A stretch of DNA of 64,000 bases from Natranaerofaba carboxydovora (GTDB lineage Bacteria > Bacillota > Natranaerobiia > Natranaerobiales > Natranaerofabaceae): contig NZ_CP054394.1 in the NCBI RefSeq assembly GCF_022539405.1, forward strand, positions 1,930,501 through 1,994,500. Direction: 5' to 3'. Positions 52,841 to 61,809 of this stretch are shown here, piece after piece. How positions within the stretch are numbered: position 1 is the stretch's first letter; every line of letters starts with the position of its first letter. The position numbers and the translations under genes were made by a program. The notes beneath the pieces are model-generated. The model was not told where the DNA came from. It ran no database searches and saw nothing but the letters and a program-made list of their open reading frames with translations.

Positions 52841-53690
52841 TGTTGACATCCCCCTTTCTTTTATTTAAATTCCATTCCTTAGAACAATACTTTGATTGCT
52901 GTAGTCTCATACTCCATTCTTTTTCTAATTCGGTATACTCATCTTCTATAAATTCAATATTAAAAGCCTCTTCAAATCCTTTTATAATAGCTTTTTTACA
53001 CTCGGATTTATTTAGAGAAGGATTTATATCCATAATTCCTATTGCCCTTTTATTTAATGTGTTTATAATTTTGGTTTTAGACAAGCTTGGTTTAAAATTA
53101 AAAACTTCTACATCTAATTCCGGCTTATAGTGTAGTTTGATAGAACCGTGCTGTAATATTACCCCTTTTCTTCTGGTTTGCGCACTACCTACTACCTTTC
53201 TATTATCTAGTAGAAGTTCATACCAGGAAGAAGAATCAAAACATGCTGATGAAAAATTTAACTTTCCCTGTTTCTTCTCTTCTTTTTTAGATATGGTTTT
53301 TATTTCAGGGTTAAGACCCAAAGCTTCTAATCCTTTTTTAATTCCTTGAATCAAAAATTTGTAAGATTCTATTACGCTTTTTGAGATTCCAAAAAATTTT
53401 TCCTCCATTACAAGACAATAAGTAATCTCATTAGCATGAAGAACACCACGTCCACCAGTAGGGCGGCGAACAATATCTACATTTAATTTATTTGCCCCAT
53501 CTAAATTTATTTCTGAAGTGGCTTTTTGAAAATAACCAAGAGAGATGCAGTCAGGTTTCCAATCATATATCCTAAATACAGGCTGTTTTTTACCAAAGTA
53601 GTACGATTTTAAAAGGGCTTCATCTCTAGCCATATTTTCACTACCTCTTAAAGGCCCATCTAACAAAAGCCGCCATTTTTCCTTTCCCAT
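52827..53690 (-). CDS. lipM: Octanoyltransferase LipM
   Basis: Cofactor transferase of the LplA/LipM fold that moves octanoate from acyl-carrier protein to GcvH. It matches B. subtilis LipM rather than LplA: catalytic C150 in SSACFDSSSWYE (the same number as in B. subtilis LipM), RRPTGGRGVLH, and KVVGSAQTRRKGVILQHGSI with the conserved Lys. LplA ligases lack this Cys. The ATG at 53690 follows AAAGGAG; 15 upstream codons are discarded. Its product would be the substrate of LipS1/LipS2. Confidence 0.88.
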   Translation of the reverse strand: MGKEKWRLLLDGPLRGSENMARDEALLKSYYFGKKQPVFRIYDWKPDCISLGYFQKATSEINLDGANKLNVDIVRRPTGGRGVLHANEITYCLVMEEKFFGISKSVIESYKFLIQGIKKGLEALGLNPEIKTISKKEEKKQGKLNFSSACFDSSSWYELLLDNRKVVGSAQTRRKGVILQHGSIKLHYKPELDVEVFNFKPSLSKTKIINTLNKRAIGIMDINPSLNKSECKKAIIKGFEEAFNIEFIEDEYTELEKEWSMRLQQSKYCSKEWNLNKRKGDVNIEKI

Positions 53691-53771
53691 GTTTACATCT
53701 CCTTTACAAACAAGTATGCACCACCTACATAACAATAAATAGAAGATTATTTAGTTAAAGTAGTTCTCTTA

Positions 53772-55232
53772 TTATTCATCAGACCATGTCACTTTAGGCT
53801 TCCTAGCAGCACTTGCTTCATCTAATCTACTTAGTTGAGTTTTATTGGGAGCACTTTTTACTATATCTGGCTCTGTTGTTGCTTCTTCTGCAATTTTGTT
53901 CATCACCTTTATGAAATTATCAATATTTTCCTTGCTTTCTGTTTCCGTAGGTTCTATTAGCATAGCCTCATCTACAGTAAGAGGAAAATATACCGTGGGC
54001 GGATGAAATCCATAGTCTAGTAATCTTTTAGCTATATCCATAGTTTTTACACCCTTCTTAGCTTGCTTTTTGCCACTAATAACAAACTCGTGCTTACACT
54101 GGAGATTATCGTGGGAAAGTTCATAATGCTCTTTAAGGTTTTTTCTCATATAATTAGCGTTTAATACCGCATCACAGCTAGCCTGTTTAAGACCTTCTGC
54201 CCCCATCATGCAAATATAGCTGTAAGCTTTCAATAAGACATTAAAATTTCCATAATAGCCATGTACCTTGCCAATGCTTTCCTCAATATCATAATTAAAG
54301 AAAAACCTTCCTTTGTCACTTTCTTTTTCAACAGTAGGATAAGGTAGATAAGGAGCTAACTCTTTTTTTACTCCTACCGGTCCACTGCCCGGACCGCCTC
54401 CACCATGTGGTGTAGCAAAAGTTTTATGAAGATTAAGATGTACCACGTCAAAGCCCATATCACCAGGTCTTGTATAACCCATAATTGCATTTAAATTAGC
54501 TCCATCATAGTAAAGTAACCCTCCGGCTTCATGGACTAGATTGGCCACCTCATTTATTTCTGACTCAAATAAGCCAAGTGTATTTGGATTAGTAAGCATC
54601 AAAGCCGCTACATCATCATCAAGCACTTTTTTTAAGTCATTCACATCTACCAAGCCTTTATCGCTAGATTTGACTGTAATTACTTTAAAGCCAGCCATAG
54701 TTGCACTTGCAGGGTTGGTACCATGAGCAGTATCTGGACAAATAACTTTTGTGCGTTTTTCCCCTTTAGCTTCAAGGTATGCTCTAATCATTAATAATCC
54801 CGTTAACTCCCCATGAGCTCCTGCGGCAGGCTGCATAGTATACTTATCCATTCCTGTTATTTCTTTTAACTGTTCTTCTAGATTATACATCAACTCTAAT
54901 GCTCCCTGGCATGTTTCTTCTGGTTGATCAGGATGTAGTTCAATAAATTGAGGTAGTGAAGCAACATCTTCATTTACCTTAGGATTATATTTCATGGTAC
55001 ATGATCCAAGGGGATAAAAGCCTGAATCAACACCAAAATTTTTGGTAGAAAGTTCAAGGTAATGCCTCATAACTTCTCCTTCATGTACCTGAGGTAAATT
55101 AGGTTGCTTTTTTCTTATTAGGTTTTCAGGAATAACTTCATTCAGCTCTATGCAATCTACGTCAGGAGAAGGAAGGAAATACCCTTTCCTTCCTTCTTTA
55201 CTTTTTTCGATTATTAGCTTATTTTCATTCAT
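53772..55232 (-). CDS. gcvPB: Glycine dehydrogenase (aminomethyl-transferring) subunit 2
   Basis: C-terminal half of the P-protein; decarboxylates glycine and passes the aminomethyl group to lipoyl-GcvH. PLP lysine K270 is in [39 protein letters not shown] and [15 protein letters not shown] are all canonical. Length 486 aa. It overlaps gcvPA by 4 bp. The complete motifs make this the genuine glycine enzyme, in contrast to the paralog encoded at 46620. Confidence 0.97.
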   Translation of the reverse strand: MNENKLIIEKSKEGRKGYFLPSPDVDCIELNEVIPENLIRKKQPNLPQVHEGEVMRHYLELSTKNFGVDSGFYPLGSCTMKYNPKVNEDVASLPQFIELHPDQPEETCQGALELMYNLEEQLKEITGMDKYTMQPAAGAHGELTGLLMIRAYLEAKGEKRTKVICPDTAHGTNPASATMAGFKVITVKSSDKGLVDVNDLKKVLDDDVAALMLTNPNTLGLFESEINEVANLVHEAGGLLYYDGANLNAIMGYTRPGDMGFDVVHLNLHKTFATPHGGGGPGSGPVGVKKELAPYLPYPTVEKESDKGRFFFNYDIEESIGKVHGYYGNFNVLLKAYSYICMMGAEGLKQASCDAVLNANYMRKNLKEHYELSHDNLQCKHEFVISGKKQAKKGVKTMDIAKRLLDYGFHPPTVYFPLTVDEAMLIEPTETESKENIDNFIKVMNKIAEEATTEPDIVKSAPNKTQLSRLDEASAARKPKVTWSDE

Positions 55233-56578
55233 TTCAACACCTCCCCCAAAATCTCTACAAAATAATCAATTTCCTCTCTAGTTCTTTTCTCAGTTACGCT
55301 TATCAACAAACAATTATTGAATTCATGGGAGATTCTACTGGCATCAATTCCAGCAAATATATTTTTATCTAATAGTTTTCTTTGCACCTTATCAACCGGT
55401 TCTGGTAATTTTACTAAAAATTCTTTATAATATGGTTTATCTCTATAAACAGGCGAAACTCCTATTTTTTCAAGCTCTTTTCTTGCATAGTGAGCTTTCT
55501 GTAAAGATAGTTCTGCTGTTTTCTTTAAACCTTCTGGCCCCATTAAAGACATATATACACATGCTGCAAGAACATTTAATGCTTGATTTGAGCAAATATT
55601 TGAAGTTGCCTTTTCTCTTCTAATATGCTGTTCTCTAGTTTGTAATGTCATAACATATCCTTTTTTGCCTTCTTTATCCTTTGTCTCCCCTACAATTCTT
55701 CCAGGCATCTTACGGATATACTTTTTTTTCGATGCAAAAAATCCTAGTAAAGGTCCTCCAAAACTCATTGGGTTACCTAGGCTTTGACCATCTCCAACAA
55801 CAATATCTGCTCCCCATTTAGCAGGTGGTTCAAGAATAGCCAAAGAAATTGGATCAGACACTGCCACAAATTGGGTTTTTTTATCTTTTAATAATTTTTC
55901 AATTCCGGTGAAATCTTCAATAATCCCCAAGTAGTTAGGACTCTGTAATATTACACATGCAGTCTGGTCATTTAACATCTCTTCCAAAGAAGATAAGTCA
56001 GTAACTCCATCCACAGAAGGCACTTCTTTTAGGTCAAAACCCTGACCTTCTAAATAGGTCCTCAATACTTTCTTATAATTTAGGTTAACACTACTTGAGA
56101 CAATGACCTGTTCACGCTTAGTATTCGCCACTGCATTGATTGCCGCTTCAGCCACAGCAGATGCGCCATCATAAATAGACGCATTTGCTGTTTCCATACC
56201 CGTTAATTCAGCAATCATTGACTGATATTCAAAAATACTTTGTAAAATACCTTGACTAACTTCTGCCTGATAGGGAGTATAAGAAGTGTAAAATTCACTT
56301 CTCTTGATTAAATGATCAACTATACTTGGAACATGATGATCATATACTCCTCCTCCCAAAAAAGAAATACATTCTTTCATGCTTTTATTTTTCGCTGCCA
56401 GCTCATCTATGTGTTTTTTTAACTCAAATTCACTCATGGGTTCGGGAAGTTTCAAACCATTCTTTAACCTGATTGAAGATGGGATATCTGTAAAAAGTTC
56501 ATCTGTTGAAGCTATATTTAAATCCTGTAACATTTTCACACGGTCATCATCAGTATGAGGAAGAAATGGATTGTTCAT
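55229..56578 (-). CDS. gcvPA: Glycine dehydrogenase (aminomethyl-transferring) subunit 1
   Basis: N-terminal half of the split P-protein. Canonical motifs: [44 protein letters not shown] and [19 protein letters not shown]. 449 aa is standard for the Bacillota two-subunit form. Starts 2 bp after the gcvH stop and overlaps gcvPB by 4 bp, so all are co-translated under the minus-strand glycine riboswitch. Confidence 0.97.
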   Translation of the reverse strand: MNNPFLPHTDDDRVKMLQDLNIASTDELFTDIPSSIRLKNGLKLPEPMSEFELKKHIDELAAKNKSMKECISFLGGGVYDHHVPSIVDHLIKRSEFYTSYTPYQAEVSQGILQSIFEYQSMIAELTGMETANASIYDGASAVAEAAINAVANTKREQVIVSSSVNLNYKKVLRTYLEGQGFDLKEVPSVDGVTDLSSLEEMLNDQTACVILQSPNYLGIIEDFTGIEKLLKDKKTQFVAVSDPISLAILEPPAKWGADIVVGDGQSLGNPMSFGGPLLGFFASKKKYIRKMPGRIVGETKDKEGKKGYVMTLQTREQHIRREKATSNICSNQALNVLAACVYMSLMGPEGLKKTAELSLQKAHYARKELEKIGVSPVYRDKPYYKEFLVKLPEPVDKVQRKLLDKNIFAGIDASRISHEFNNCLLISVTEKRTREEIDYFVEILGEVLK

Positions 56579-56580
56579 AA

Positions 56581-57006
56581 TTACTCCTCTCCTTCTTCTT
56601 GTTCTTGTTCTTGTTCTTGTTCTTCTATATGCTTTTTATATTCTTCAACAGACAATAATCCCTCCAATTCGCTTTTATCTGAAATTTCCATTGCAAATAA
56701 CCAGCCGTACTCATATGGATCAGAGTTTATAGTATTAGGCTCATCTACTAACCTTTCATTTACTTCTAAAATGGTTCCAGTCACTGGTGCATAAATTTCT
56801 GCAACAGCTTTGACAGACTCTATTTCACAGATCACTTCATCTTTAGAAAAATCATCATTTTCTTCTGGAAGCTCTACAAATACGATGTCTCCAAGTTGTT
56901 CTTGTGCATAATCAGTTATACCTACATAAATCTTACCATCTTCAACTTTAATCCATTCATGATCCTCAGTGTACTTAAGTTCTCCAGGTAATTTTAAATC
57001 AATCAT
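56581..57006 (-). CDS. gcvH: Glycine cleavage system H protein
   Basis: Lipoyl carrier of the glycine cleavage system. The lipoylation site is K66 in IESVKAVAEIYAPVTG, and YTEDHEWIKVEDG starts the fold. The body (about 1-127) is normal; the last residues form an unusual EEQEQEQEQEEGEE tail encoded by a six-base repeat (56593-56622). It overlaps gcvT by 4 bp. Predicted substrate of LipM and LipS1/LipS2, and the likely partner of either P-protein in the window. Confidence 0.96.
   Translation of the reverse strand: MIDLKLPGELKYTEDHEWIKVEDGKIYVGITDYAQEQLGDIVFVELPEENDDFSKDEVICEIESVKAVAEIYAPVTGTILEVNERLVDEPNTINSDPYEYGWLFAMEISDKSELEGLLSVEEYKKHIEEQEQEQEQEEGEE
56593..56622. repeat. Six-base simple repeat at the gcvH 3' end
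   Basis: Tandem TTCTTG units (GAACAA-type on the coding strand) encode the alternating Glu/Gln tail of GcvH. Such a repeat can change length by slippage without shifting the frame. Confidence 0.7.
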
Positions 57007-58118
57007 TTAGATCCCCTCCTGTAAAATGGCATTTTTGTAATATTAGCAACTTTAAAATTTTTTCTAATTTTGACCTCTAACTCCATTCCTTTTTCAGCTT
57101 CTTCCTTATGTTCAGTATCTATATACCCCATTCCAATTGGTTCATCTAAAGTAGGTGAAAAGGATCCTGATGTTACAAAACCGATTTTTTCGCCTTTATG
57201 ATATAATTCAAACCCATTTCTTGGCACCCTTTTGTCTTTTAACTTAAAACCAATTAGCTTTCTTTTTAAACCTTTTTCTAACTGCATTTCTAAGCTTTCT
57301 TTACCTATAAATGAAGTATTAAATTTTATAAAAGGTTTAAGCCCTGCTTCTAATGGAGTAATCGTCTCTAAAAGTTCATTCCCATAAAGAGGAAGTGAAG
57401 CTTCCAGTCTCAAAACATCCCTAGCTCCAAGGCCTGCAGGCATCAATCCGTATTCCTTACCTACATTTTCGATCTCTTTCCATATATCTTCACTTATCTC
57501 AGGGGGGTGATAAATTTCAAAGCCATCTTCACCAGTGTAACCAGTTCTTGAAACTAATACTTCCTTGCCATCGAACTCTAAGTTAATAAAATTAAAATAA
57601 CGAAGATTGCTCAAATCTTTATCTAATGCCCTTTCTAGAATTTGAACTGATTTTGGACCCTGTAAAGCTAACTGAGATACCTTAGTAGAGATGTCTTCAA
57701 TTTTACATTGCTCATCATCAATCACTTGATTGATCCAGTTAAAATCTTTATTTATATTAGCAGCATTTACTATCAACCAAAATTTAGCTTCATCTAAACG
57801 GTAAACCAAAAGATCATCAATAACTCCACCATTTTCATTTAACATAAATGTGTATTGACACTTTCCCGGAGATAGCTTTGTAACGTCATTACTTAATAGA
57901 TATTGCAGATTATCTACAGCTTTTCTACCTTCTACTAGAATTTCTCCCATGTGACTAACATCAAATATGCCTGCCTTTTCCCTAGTTGCTTTTACTTCTT
58001 CAATTATACCCTTATATTGAACAGGTAAAATCCAACCATTAAAGTCAACTAGTTTAGCTTGTTTTTTCTGGTGTATTTCATAGAATGATGTTTTTTCCCT
58101 TTGAAGTTTAGTAACCAT
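57003..58118 (-). CDS. gcvT: Glycine cleavage system T protein (aminomethyltransferase)
   Basis: Transfers the methylene group from aminomethyl-lipoyl-GcvH to tetrahydrofolate, releasing ammonia. Family blocks: DFNGWILPVQYKGI, FDVSHMGEILVEG, the folate-site VSRTGYTGEDGFEIYHPP and GLGARDVLRLEASLPLYGNEL, and the C-terminal barrel with GFVTSGSFSPTLDEPIGMGY. 371 aa is normal. First gene of the gcv operon, directly behind the minus-strand glycine riboswitch. Confidence 0.97.
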   Translation of the reverse strand: MVTKLQREKTSFYEIHQKKQAKLVDFNGWILPVQYKGIIEEVKATREKAGIFDVSHMGEILVEGRKAVDNLQYLLSNDVTKLSPGKCQYTFMLNENGGVIDDLLVYRLDEAKFWLIVNAANINKDFNWINQVIDDEQCKIEDISTKVSQLALQGPKSVQILERALDKDLSNLRYFNFINLEFDGKEVLVSRTGYTGEDGFEIYHPPEISEDIWKEIENVGKEYGLMPAGLGARDVLRLEASLPLYGNELLETITPLEAGLKPFIKFNTSFIGKESLEMQLEKGLKRKLIGFKLKDKRVPRNGFELYHKGEKIGFVTSGSFSPTLDEPIGMGYIDTEHKEEAEKGMELEVKIRKNFKVANITKMPFYRRGSK

Positions 58119-58152
58119 AAATCTTAACCTCCCTTCCAGTTTTTATGAAATA

Positions 58153-58195
58153 CAAAAAGGACAGAGTTAAAGCAATATAGCTTTAACTCTGTCCT
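58153..58195 (-). terminator. Expression-platform terminator of the minus-strand glycine riboswitch
   Basis: AGGACAGAGTTAAAGC (58158-58173) pairs with GCTTTAACTCTGTCCT (58180-58195) over 16 bp. On the minus strand the stem is followed by TTTTTGT. It lies between the aptamers and gcvT. Confidence 0.9.
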
Positions 58196-58378
58196 ACAAA
58201 GACCTGAGAGTTTTAACTCCTTCGGTTTCCTTTTTATAAAAAAGGAACTCTCCAGAGCTGCGTCATTCGACGGTCCTTTTACCTGAGAGATTCGCGGTAG
58301 GGCAAGCTAATATCTCCCCATCCGCTTGCTCCTTCGGTGCCCGCTCGAGCGAGTCTCTCCCGACGAAATCATCCGCAC
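58185..58378 (-). ncRNA. Tandem glycine riboswitch (minus strand)
   Basis: Read on the minus strand, the first aptamer contains GCGGATGATTTCGTCGGGAG, a GCGGGCACCGAAGGAGCAAG block and AATCTCTCAGGTAAAAGGAC. The second has AGCTCTGGAGAGTTCC, ACCGAAGGAG and AAACTCTCAGGTCT. A 16-bp terminator follows before gcvT. This is the usual activating glycine switch of glycine-cleavage operons. Confidence 0.96.
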
Positions 58379-58482
58379 CTGTATTTACTTTGATTTTTGT
58401 CTATATTATAGTATATATTTTTTTCTTTGTCTATTAGAAATCTTAAAAAATCTTAAAATTTTTTGAAATCATAATAAAATTA

Positions 58483-59646
58483 TTATGACTTAAGAATAAC
58501 TAGAGTACTATTTGGTCCAGCTCCCATAGAATGAGATAGGCCTATTTTAGCTTTTTCAACTTGTCTTTTGCCTGCTTCTCCACGTAATTGTACGAGTAGT
58601 TCGTATATTTGTCCTCCTGCTGAAGCACCAAGAGGATGCCCTCTAGCAATAAGGCCTCCATCAGTATTTATAGGAATCTCGCCATCTAAGTCAAAATTTC
58701 CTCTTACTAAATACTCCAAAGCTTCACCTTCATCACAAAGCCCTAGTTCTTCAACTTCCCACATCTCAGAAGGAGCTACAGCATCATAAACCTGCGCAAG
58801 ATCCACATCTTCCGGACCTACACCAGCTATTTCATAAGCTTCCATAGCCGATTGGACTGCCATACTTTTTGAAGAGAAATAATTCACACTTCCTATCAAT
58901 CCTCCAGGTGGATACTCTTCTCCATAATAGCCGGATTTCAATACAGCTGCCTCAATAGAAACAGGTTTATTCATTTTTTTCAAACTTTTTTTATTACATA
59001 AAACAAAGGCTACAGCCCCATCTGCAAGGGGACAACAGTGCAACAGTCTCAAAGGATCTGCAACCAACCTTGAATTTATGACTTCTTCTAGAGTAACAGG
59101 CTTTTGAAAACGCGCATTTGGATTTAAAGAACCATTTTTTCGGTTTTTAACTGTTACTAAAGAAAAGTCCTCTTCAGTCATGTTTACTTTTTCAATGTAC
59201 TTCTTCGCTGCCAGGGCATAGTTGCCGGGTTGAAAGTTAAATCCAGACTTAAGTTCCCATTCACTAAATGCCGTACTAGGTATGGGGCCTTTAGGCATTT
59301 TTTCCATTCCTAGCACTATTACAATATCATTAATACCATATGCTACATGATTATAACCAAGCCTAAAAGCAGAAGAAGCACTTGAGCAGGCATTTTCAAT
59401 ATTTATTATAGGAATTCCAGTTAGGCCTACCTGGTTTAGAGCCTGATGTCCAGATCCTGTCCCCTGATAGACACTACCACAAAAAGCTCCTTGAATCTGC
59501 TTCCATTCCATACCTGCATCTTCTAACGATCGAATTACTGCTTCTGTTCCAAAATCTTTACATTCCCTATCTGGAAAGTAGCCCCATTGTGTAATGCCTG
59601 CCCCAGCAATATACACTTCATTTAAATTGCCTAAATTATTTTTCAT
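58483..59646 (-). CDS. SCP2/lipid-transfer-type thiolase
   Basis: Thiolase fold of the type that pairs with a DUF35 protein. The nucleophile candidate is C87 in NIENACSSASSAFRLGYN and the conserved His is in LIARGHPLGASAG. The second catalytic Cys (CxG near the C-terminus) is replaced by GAGPNSTLVIL. This pattern fits SCPx/benzylsuccinyl-CoA-type (BbsB) thiolases. Located 16 bp after the DUF35 gene, so the two proteins probably form one complex for cleaving a 3-oxoacyl-CoA. Substrate unknown. Confidence 0.87.
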   Translation of the reverse strand: MKNNLGNLNEVYIAGAGITQWGYFPDRECKDFGTEAVIRSLEDAGMEWKQIQGAFCGSVYQGTGSGHQALNQVGLTGIPIINIENACSSASSAFRLGYNHVAYGINDIVIVLGMEKMPKGPIPSTAFSEWELKSGFNFQPGNYALAAKKYIEKVNMTEEDFSLVTVKNRKNGSLNPNARFQKPVTLEEVINSRLVADPLRLLHCCPLADGAVAFVLCNKKSLKKMNKPVSIEAAVLKSGYYGEEYPPGGLIGSVNYFSSKSMAVQSAMEAYEIAGVGPEDVDLAQVYDAVAPSEMWEVEELGLCDEGEALEYLVRGNFDLDGEIPINTDGGLIARGHPLGASAGGQIYELLVQLRGEAGKRQVEKAKIGLSHSMGAGPNSTLVILKS

Positions 59647-59661
59647 AATCAGCCCCCTTGC

Positions 59662-60078
59662 TTAATTAACTAATTGAAAGGCGTAGGTAAAATATTCATT
59701 TTCATCATCTTCATAAATTTTTATAATTGTTAAACTAACTTTTTCACCAATTGACATTTTGTCGTAATCATTACATAGCAAAGATTTCACTCTAACTTCA
59801 GGTAAATCTATTAGACCATAAGCAAAAGGAATTTCACCTTTGTAATAACCTCCAGAGGGAGATTGGCGAATAATTGTAAAGGTTGAAATTTCACCTTCTT
59901 TAGCCAGCAGTTTTTTTTCAATCCCATCTTTTTTCTGACAACATGAACAAAAATTATTGCTTGTTGGTGGAAAAAAGACCTCCCCACAAAAACTACATTT
60001 TTCACCCAATAATCTATAGTCACCTTTTTCATCTTTGGTCCAAAGCCCTTGTTTAAAAGGCACTTTTCCTTTAGGCAT
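59662..60078 (-). CDS. DUF35 zinc-ribbon/OB-fold protein (thiolase partner)
   Basis: Rubredoxin-like zinc ribbon with CSFC and CSCC pairs (about 22-42), then an OB fold (about 50-135: STFTIIRQSPSGGYYKGEIPFAYGLIDLPE). Such proteins bind the acyl-CoA for a partner thiolase, as BbsA does for BbsB. The start is ambiguous among clustered ATGs; the ATG at 60078 fits best with GAGGTG at 60091-60096, but 60084 or 60087 remain possible. It is followed directly by the thiolase gene. Confidence 0.83.
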   Translation of the reverse strand: MPKGKVPFKQGLWTKDEKGDYRLLGEKCSFCGEVFFPPTSNNFCSCCQKKDGIEKKLLAKEGEISTFTIIRQSPSGGYYKGEIPFAYGLIDLPEVRVKSLLCNDYDKMSIGEKVSLTIIKIYEDDENEYFTYAFQLVN

Positions 60079-60110
60079 ACACATCATCACCTCTACTTTG
60101 ATCTAATATA

Positions 60111-61784
60111 CTAAAATACCGCAGGATCTTTATAGGTACCATAAACTTCACGCAATACATTACTAATCTCTTCCACTGTGGCATAATTTTTAATTGAATC
60201 AATTATTGATGGAATCAAATTCTCTTCTTTTTCTGCTGCTATTTTAATTTGATCTAAGCATTTTCTAACTTTATCGTTTTCTCTATTATTTTTTAGGTTT
60301 TTTACTCTTTCCCTTTGTTCTTTCTCTGCTACGGGGCTGACCTTAAAAACAGGCATTTCAGATCCTTCTTCAGAATGGCAAAATTTATTAACACCTACCA
60401 CACTTCTATCGCCTGTTTCCATCCTTTTCTGATATTCATATGCTGAATCACTAATTCGTTTTTGAATTATACCATTTTCAATAGAGGTAATAGCTCCACC
60501 TAAGCTTTCAATTTTATTCAATTCAGTTTCAACTTCCTGCTCAAGCTGATCAGTAAGACTCTCTAAAGCATGACTGCCACCAAGAGGATCTACCATTCCA
60601 GTTACTCCACTCTCATATGCAATGATCTGTTGAGTTCTAAGGGCAGTAGTAACTGCTTTTTCACTAGGTAAACCCAAAGCTTCATCATAAGAAGACGTTG
60701 CCAATACTTGTACTCCACCCATAACGGCCGTAAGTGCCTGTAATGTTACTCTAACAATATTGTTAAGGGGTTGTTGAGAAGTAAGAGAACCTCCCAAAGT
60801 ATAAGCAAAAATATTTAATGCCATGCATTCATCCTTTTCAGAGTTAAATCTTTCTTTCATCAATTTGGCCCAAATTCTTCTTGCAGCTCTAAATTTAGCT
60901 GCCTCTTCAAAAATATCCATATCCGCTGCAAGAAATGTAAACAGTTTCGAGGCAAAATCATCTATATCTAGCCCCCTGTTAAGGGCTTCTTCTATATAAG
61001 CTATAGCATTAGCAAAAGTATAAGCAAGCTCCTGTACAGCTGTGCTACCGCTGTCTCTAATATGATAGCCACAAATTGCCATAGGAACCCAATTAGGAAG
61101 ATGTTTAGACGTATACTCAATTACATCAATTGATAGCTTCACTGATTGTTTCGGAGGATATATATAAGTTCCCCTCCCCAAAAACTCCTTAAGTATGTCA
61201 TTTTGAATTAGAACTCTAATACTATTTGGATCAATATTATTTTTCTCTGCAAAAGCAACTATCATTGCTAGTGCGATAGGGCTAATTGCATTAGCAGTAG
61301 TTCTTATCTGTTTAACTTTCTCAAAAGGAATGCCTTCTAGCAATTCTTCAATATCCTGAAGAGAATCCATTGCTACTCCAACACGACCTACTTCTCCAAC
61401 AGATTTATCATTATCTGAGTCTATACCCATTTGTGTTGGTAGATCCAAAGCAATTGAGAAGCCAGTTTGTCCTTGATCAATCAAATATTTCAATCTTTTA
61501 TTAGCTTCCTTAGCAGAAGCAAACCCGGAATATTGCCCCATTACCCAATACTCACTTCTGTACATGGTAGGATTAATGCCTCTAGTGAAAGGAAATTGCC
61601 CTGGAAAATTAATATTTTCTAGATAATTGTGATCTTTTGGGATAGAAACTCTCTCTAACGGTAAGCCAGTCTTTGTTGTAAATTCTTCTCTGATTTCTGG
61701 ATGTTTTTTCAACCATTCACTTAACACATTTTCGTTCCATTCTTGGTAAGCTTTGTTAATATTATCAAAATCCAACTTCCTCAC
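60111..61784 (-). CDS. Methylmalonyl-CoA-mutase-like large subunit with altered CoA site
   Basis: TIM-barrel subunit of a B12-dependent acyl-CoA mutase (557 aa), without the cobalamin-binding domain, as in IcmA/HcmA-type enzymes. Using MCM numbering, Tyr89 (Y85 here), Arg207 (R204), His244 (H241) and Gln197 are kept. These fit a carboxylate-bearing, methylmalonyl-like substrate rather than isobutyryl (Phe/Gln) or hydroxyisobutyryl. However Arg82, Thr85 and Arg87 are Glu, Val and Gly. No small subunit is encoded in the window. The start may instead be TTG 61775. Confidence 0.85.
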   Translation of the reverse strand: MRKLDFDNINKAYQEWNENVLSEWLKKHPEIREEFTTKTGLPLERVSIPKDHNYLENINFPGQFPFTRGINPTMYRSEYWVMGQYSGFASAKEANKRLKYLIDQGQTGFSIALDLPTQMGIDSDNDKSVGEVGRVGVAMDSLQDIEELLEGIPFEKVKQIRTTANAISPIALAMIVAFAEKNNIDPNSIRVLIQNDILKEFLGRGTYIYPPKQSVKLSIDVIEYTSKHLPNWVPMAICGYHIRDSGSTAVQELAYTFANAIAYIEEALNRGLDIDDFASKLFTFLAADMDIFEEAAKFRAARRIWAKLMKERFNSEKDECMALNIFAYTLGGSLTSQQPLNNIVRVTLQALTAVMGGVQVLATSSYDEALGLPSEKAVTTALRTQQIIAYESGVTGMVDPLGGSHALESLTDQLEQEVETELNKIESLGGAITSIENGIIQKRISDSAYEYQKRMETGDRSVVGVNKFCHSEEGSEMPVFKVSPVAEKEQRERVKNLKNNRENDKVRKCLDQIKIAAEKEENLIPSIIDSIKNYATVEEISNVLREVYGTYKDPAVF

Positions 61785-61809
61785 CTCACTTTGAACTGTG
61801 TTAATATTT

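Noticed and set aside
52827-53735. Lipoate-protein ligase LplA
   Set aside because: The protein has the LipM signature Cys (C150 in SSACFDSSSWYE) and GSAQTRRKGVILQHGSI, matching octanoyltransferase LipM. The first 15 codons of the frame are also upstream of the likely start.
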